NCBI RefSeq assembly: GCF_003937945.1
Contig: NZ_RSEC01000032.1
Location: forward strand, 248,001 to 312,000
Length of the DNA: 64,000 nucleotides
Source of the DNA: Amycolatopsis eburnea
GTDB taxonomy: Bacteria > Actinomycetota > Actinomycetes > Mycobacteriales > Pseudonocardiaceae
Direction of reading: 5' to 3'
This document shows, piece by piece, positions 61,004 to 64,000 of the stretch. Every line of letters begins with the position of its first letter. Within the stretch, counting starts at the first letter, position 1. A program made the position numbers and the translations under genes. Under the pieces are notes generated by a model that searched no databases, had not been told where the DNA came from, and saw nothing but the letters and a program-made list of their open reading frames with translations.

Positions 61004-61486
61004 ATGGCTGACAACGAGCACCACCACGTGCCGACCCGCGAGGTCGTCGGCCTGGCGCCGGTCGACCCGCTCATCGCGTTCTACTGGGCCCGCCTCGACG
61101 AAGCCGAGACGAAGGCGCGCGCCGCGGCCCAGACCTTCGGCGGCGCTCCGGATTGGCAGTTCCAGAGGCTGACCGACGACGACTTCGGGACGGACTACTT
61201 CCTGCACGTCGCCGACCGCACGATCCCGGCCGCTACCCGGCCCGGCGAAGAGGACACCGGCCCCTTCGTGGCCTCGGAACTCGCCCTCATCGCCGACCGC
61301 GACCCGCAGGCCGTGCTCGACGACGTGGGAGCGAAGAAGGCGATCCTCGACGACTACGCGCGGTACTGCGCCGACGTCGACAACCCGGCCCGTGAGCTGA
61401 TCTGCCAGGTCACCCGCGACGTCATCAAGCGCCTGGCGACCGTCTACGCCGGACACCCCGACTACGACCCCGCGTGGCGACCGTGA
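61004..61486 (+). CDS. DUF6221-like phage protein, second copy
   Basis: 160 residues from ATG 61004. FYWARLDEAETKARAAAQ, DPQAVLDDVGAKKAILDDYARYC and the C-terminal LATVYAGHPDYDPAWRP match DUF6221 proteins and parallel the preceding gene, indicating divergence after duplication or independent acquisition. Begins right after a strong hairpin. Confidence 0.75.
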   Translation: MADNEHHHVPTREVVGLAPVDPLIAFYWARLDEAETKARAAAQTFGGAPDWQFQRLTDDDFGTDYFLHVADRTIPAATRPGEEDTGPFVASELALIADRDPQAVLDDVGAKKAILDDYARYCADVDNPARELICQVTRDVIKRLATVYAGHPDYDPAWRP

Positions 61487-61749
61487 CCAGCCCGACTGAC
61501 CCCCCGCGGTTCGAGGTCGGCACGAAGCTCCGCCGCCGGGAGACCGGCACGGTGACCGAGATCGTCGCCGACTACCACCACCACCCGAACGTCATGAAGA
61601 CCGCGCAGATCACCGACGACCGGTACTACGTCATCGAGACCAACGGGTACCGGAGCGTTGCCTTCCACGGCGTCCTGGCGCAGTACAGCGACGTGATCTA
61701 CCGCCCCGGAGACGACGAGCCGGCCGAGCCTGACGAGGGTGCGTGGTGA
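61483..61749 (+). CDS. Small phage protein of unknown function
   Basis: 88 residues from GTG 61483, chosen because it gives the 4-nt GTGA overlap used throughout this region (GTG 61474 is 3 codons earlier). Beta-rich: RFEVGTKLRRRETGTVTEIV, RYYVIETNGYRSVAFHGVL. No family recognised. Confidence 0.62.
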   Translation: MTSPTDPPRFEVGTKLRRRETGTVTEIVADYHHHPNVMKTAQITDDRYYVIETNGYRSVAFHGVLAQYSDVIYRPGDDEPAEPDEGAW

Positions 61750-61946
61750 AGCGCGTCCCCGCGCGCCTGGCGGTGCTGCTGCTGCACCAGCAGGCCGACG
61801 CGTCCGGCGACGACCGCTACCGCATCGGGCCGGCCACCCTCCGCAAGTGGGTCGAGCGCGGGCACCTCACCCGAGGTGACGGCGGTTACGACCTCGGCGA
61901 GCTGCTGGCCTACCTCGAGCGCCGCGATGGTGTGATCGAGGCATGA
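61746..61946 (+). CDS. Small MerR/excisionase-like HTH protein
   Basis: 66 residues from GTG 61746 (GTGA overlap). IGPATLRKWVERGHLTRGDGGYDLGELLAYLERRD is a single winged-helix segment like those of excisionases and MerR-type HTH_17 proteins. Could be the recombination directionality factor or a local regulator; position far from the integrase makes the former uncertain. Confidence 0.68.
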   Translation: MKRVPARLAVLLLHQQADASGDDRYRIGPATLRKWVERGHLTRGDGGYDLGELLAYLERRDGVIEA

Positions 61947-62074
61947 CCGACCAGACCACCGCGCCGCCGAAGTACCCGACCTGCTCCAAGTGCGGCGAGA
62001 AGCCCGCCGGGCCCGGCGGCATCCTCTGCCCCGCGTGCCTGACCGCGATCAAGGCCGTGCGGCTGCCGGACTGA
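61943..62074 (+). CDS. Small zinc-ribbon protein, 43 residues
   Basis: ATG 61943 overlaps the previous stop (ATGA). PTCSKCGEKPAGPGGILCPAC contains CxxC-N12-CxxC, a compact zinc ribbon; the protein ends LTAIKAVRLPD. Confidence 0.62.
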   Translation: MTDQTTAPPKYPTCSKCGEKPAGPGGILCPACLTAIKAVRLPD

Positions 62075-62190
62075 CCGCGACACCCCCGACCGGGCCCCGG
62101 TGCTTGGCCCAGGTGATCACGTGTGTCACGCTTTCTGCGGGCGGAGCTATGCCCATCAGCCGTCATCGGCGCAACCCCCAGGAGCGAGCT

Positions 62191-62454
62191 GTGGCCTTCT
62201 ACGTCCGGAAGCGTGAAGCGGAACAGTGGACCGGCGACAACTTCGACAAGGTGCTCGGCGTGCTCAGCCGCCGCGTCGTCGGTCTCAACGCCGGCCAGCC
62301 CGTCGAGGCCAACGGCGTGATCACCGTCCCGTCCACGATGGGCGACTTCACCCTCAACGTCGGCGACTGGATCGTCACCGACGACCTCTTCGGCGAGTTC
62401 CTGTCCGACGAGGAGTTCCACAAGCAGTACGACCCCGCCCCCGCGCCCGCGTAG
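62191..62454 (+). CDS. Conserved phage protein of the QWTGxN type
   Basis: 87 residues from GTG 62191, AGGAG 6 nt upstream (an ATG at 62149 is in frame but lacks a ribosome site). AFYVRKREAEQWTGDNFDKVL and the end TLNVGDWIVTDDLFGEFLSDEEFHKQYDPA match a small, widespread phage family of unknown function that often lies near the packaging genes. Confidence 0.75.
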   Translation: MAFYVRKREAEQWTGDNFDKVLGVLSRRVVGLNAGQPVEANGVITVPSTMGDFTLNVGDWIVTDDLFGEFLSDEEFHKQYDPAPAPA

Positions 62455-62511
62455 GCAGGCCCGCAGCTACCCCTTTGGTGACGCCGTAACCCGGGATCGG
62501 CTCCGGGATCA

Positions 62512-62547
62512 CGCAGCCCCCGCCGGGCGCCCTCGGCGGGGGCTGCG
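62512..62547 (+). terminator. Strong hairpin before the packaging genes
   Basis: CGCAGCCCCCGCCG / 8-nt loop / CGGCGGGGGCTGCG, perfect 14-bp arms in the 196-nt gap upstream of terminase. Separates the middle genes from the late operon; the late promoter probably lies in 62548-62640. Confidence 0.8.
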
Positions 62548-62650
62548 CTGTACCCGGGGCTGCCGGGCTGAGTCCGGCAGAGCCCTCGGCCCAGGCCCGC
62601 GCACGGGCAGGACGTGGAGGGCAACCCCGAGACCAGCTGGAGGTGATCAC

Positions 62651-63172
62651 GTGGCCAGAGCGCGCCCGATCACCGACGAGGACAAGCGCCGCGTCCGCGA
62701 CCTCCACGCCGCCGGCGAGTCCCGCAACGCCATCGCGAAGGCCATCGGCCGCTCCGGCGCCACGGTCTCGAAGATCGCCGACGAGCTGGAGCTGAGCTTC
62801 GACCGCGAGGCCGTGCGGGCCGCCACCGAGGCCAAGGTCGCCGACGCCCGCGCGCGCCGGGCCGCGCTGATGCTGGACCTGCTCGACGACGCCGCGCGGC
62901 TGCGGGCGCAGCTGTGGACGCCGCACACGTACGTCGACCACGGCGGCAAGGACTTCGTCCGCGAGGTCTGGACGCAGCCGGAGCCGACCGCCCAGGACAA
63001 GCTCAAGCTGATGCAGGCCACCGCCACTGCGGCCAACACCTCCATGAAGCTGGAGGAGCACGACACCGGCGCCGGCGGCGTCGACGGCGCCAAGAGCATG
63101 CTCGGCGCGCTCGCGGCCGGCCTCCAGGCCGCCTACGACCAGCTCCCGCCCGACGGCGATGCCGGGGATTGA
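62651..63172 (+). CDS. Terminase small subunit
   Basis: 173 residues, GTG 62651 with GGAGG upstream. N-terminal HTH: ITDEDKRRVRDLHAAGESRNAIAKAIGRSGATVSKIADEL, then a helical oligomerisation region (about 55-130). It recognises the packaging site. It overlaps the large terminase by 14 nt. Confidence 0.88.
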   Translation: MARARPITDEDKRRVRDLHAAGESRNAIAKAIGRSGATVSKIADELELSFDREAVRAATEAKVADARARRAALMLDLLDDAARLRAQLWTPHTYVDHGGKDFVREVWTQPEPTAQDKLKLMQATATAANTSMKLEEHDTGAGGVDGAKSMLGALAAGLQAAYDQLPPDGDAGD

Positions 63173-64000
63173 CCTCTCGCGGGTCACGACGATCCTGAGC
63201 CCGAAGCAGATCCGCTCGATCGTCGAGGCCCTCCGCGTCGAGCAGATCGCGGTGTGGTCCGGCGCCGTCCGCTCCGGCAAGACCATCGCCTCCCTGCTGG
63301 CGTTCCTCATCGCCGTCTCGGTCGCGCCGGACACCGGGCTGATCGTGATGATCGGCAAGACCCGCGAGACCATCGAGCGGAACCTCATCGAGCCGCTCCA
63401 GTCGGTCGCGCTGTTCGGCGTGCTGGCCCGCCAGGTCCACCACACCCGCGGCGCCACCACCGCGACGGTCCTCGGCCGCACGATCCACCTGATCGGCGCC
63501 AACGACGTCCGCGCCGAGGACCGCATCCGCGGCATGACCATCGCCCTCGCCTACGTCGACGAGGCGACGCTGCTCCCCCGCGGCTTCTGGATGATGCTGC
63601 TCTCCCGGCTCTCCGTCGTCGGCGCGAAGCTGTTCGGCACCACGAACCCCGACGGGCCGGCGCACTGGCTGCGGAAGGACTTCCTGCTCCGCGCCGGCGA
63701 AGTCGGGCTGCGCAGCTGGCACTTCACCCTCGACGACAACCCGAGCCTCGACCCGGCGTACGTCGAGCGGCTCAAGCGGCAGTACGTCGGCCTGTGGTTC
63801 CGCCGGTTCGTGCTCGGCGAGTGGTGCCTGGCCGAAGGCGCGGTCTACGACATGTGGGACCCGGACCGGCACGTCGTCAAGGAGCTGCCGGTCATCGACC
63901 GCTGGCTCAGCACGGGCATCGACTACGGCACCACGAACCCGTTCGCCGCGCTGATCCTCGGCCTCGGCCACCCCGAGCAGGACGGCGCCCGCCGCCTGTA
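63159..64000 (+). CDS. Terminase large subunit, C-terminus beyond the window
   Basis: 280 residues visible from ATG 63159. ATPase: Walker A GAVRSGKT (35-42), Walker B ALAYVDEA with Asp134-Glu135, coupling motif GTTNPDGP near 160. The nuclease domain begins with Asp255 in GIDYGTTNPFAALILG. It packages phage DNA into the procapsid. Portal, protease and capsid genes are expected to the right. Confidence 0.95.
   Translation, partial: MPGIDLSRVTTILSPKQIRSIVEALRVEQIAVWSGAVRSGKTIASLLAFLIAVSVAPDTGLIVMIGKTRETIERNLIEPLQSVALFGVLARQVHHTRGATTATVLGRTIHLIGANDVRAEDRIRGMTIALAYVDEATLLPRGFWMMLLSRLSVVGAKLFGTTNPDGPAHWLRKDFLLRAGEVGLRSWHFTLDDNPSLDPAYVERLKRQYVGLWFRRFVLGEWCLAEGAVYDMWDPDRHVVKELPVIDRWLSTGIDYGTTNPFAALILGLGHPEQDGARRL

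Larger units (their letters stand above)
62111..62653. repeat. 13-bp direct repeat at 62111-62123 and 62641-62653
   Basis: AGGTGATCACGTG occurs twice, 530 bp apart. The second copy covers the ribosome site and GTG start of the small terminase gene; the first lies upstream of the next phage gene. GTGATCAC is itself a palindrome, so a shared regulator is possible. Confidence 0.4.
46916..64000. mobile_element. Prophage, left/early part (continues beyond the window)
   Basis: Begins at the disrupted symporter and runs to the window edge. Order: tyrosine integrase, leftward lysogeny arm, switch region, rightward early operon, packaging genes. The early operon has a single-strand annealing protein, an HNH protein, an initiator-like protein and a DnaQ exonuclease; packaging starts with terminase small and large subunits. 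This is the usual layout of temperate siphoviruses of actinobacteria. All visible genes look intact. Confidence 0.92.

Noticed and set aside
62121..62216. 31-codon ORF beginning in the first AGGTGATCACGTG repeat
   Set aside because: It overlaps the better supported gene at 62191 in another frame and has no conserved features.
1..64000. CRISPR array, rRNA or tRNA genes
   Set aside because: No regularly spaced identical repeats and no cloverleaf-like or rRNA-like segment seen in the intergenic gaps; a tRNA scan program was not run.

Overview
The window reads as a chromosome segment of a high-GC actinomycete, most likely a Pseudonocardiaceae member such as Amycolatopsis. This is inferred from very GC-rich codon use, frequent GTG starts, an acyl-CoA carboxylase beta/epsilon pair, a BirA plus PH-domain pair, an F420-type luciferase-like oxidoreductase and many NarL-type two-component systems. 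No rRNA, tRNA or CRISPR array was recognised.

Positions 1-46.2 kb are host chromosome. They hold a GT87 glycosyltransferase (partial), a degenerate GGDEF protein, a large membrane-anchored sigma factor, two GtrA proteins, an MFS/NmrA/LuxR group and an OmpR-type two-component system. These are followed by HisN, a TNT-domain toxin with a small candidate immunity protein, HMG-CoA lyase, a PH-domain protein and BirA. In mycobacteria GtrA, PH, birA, accD, accE and maf lie almost next to each other. Here the same genes appear in that order but are pushed apart. About 22 kb of accessory genes separate birA from accD: an NlpC/P60 protein, oxidoreductases, single-gene regulators next to their targets, two-component systems and a SigJ-like sigma factor. 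About 6.5 kb more separates accE from maf: a secreted protein, a MarR/LLM operon, a HEPN-nucleotidyltransferase toxin-antitoxin pair, a PadR/MFS operon and a 29-residue ORF. Many of these accessory units carry clear palindromic operators.

At about 46.9 kb a dicarboxylate symporter gene stops abruptly after roughly 200 codons of homologous sequence, and a tyrosine recombinase follows. From here to the right edge the window is the left and early part of a prophage. It contains the integrase, a leftward lysogeny arm (HTH regulator and membrane protein) and a switch region with six CTCTTCTGAC-type decamers. A rightward cro-like gene follows, then a hairpin and a chain of about 25 small genes with 1-8 nt overlaps.

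The chain includes a lipoprotein, a Rad52-like single-strand annealing protein, an HNH protein, a stand-alone LuxR-type HTH, a replication-initiator-like protein and a DnaQ-type exonuclease. The initiator-like gene contains palindromic iterons and so resembles the lambda O/ori arrangement. After two strong hairpins the packaging genes begin with small and large terminase, the latter cut by the window edge. The structural genes, attR and the rest of the symporter should lie beyond 64 kb.

The most interesting items are the iteron-bearing initiator gene, the decamer switch, the symporter attachment site, the TNT toxin pair, the HEPN-nucleotidyltransferase pair with its 42-bp dyad, and the sigma factor fused to a zinc-finger, membrane and surface region.
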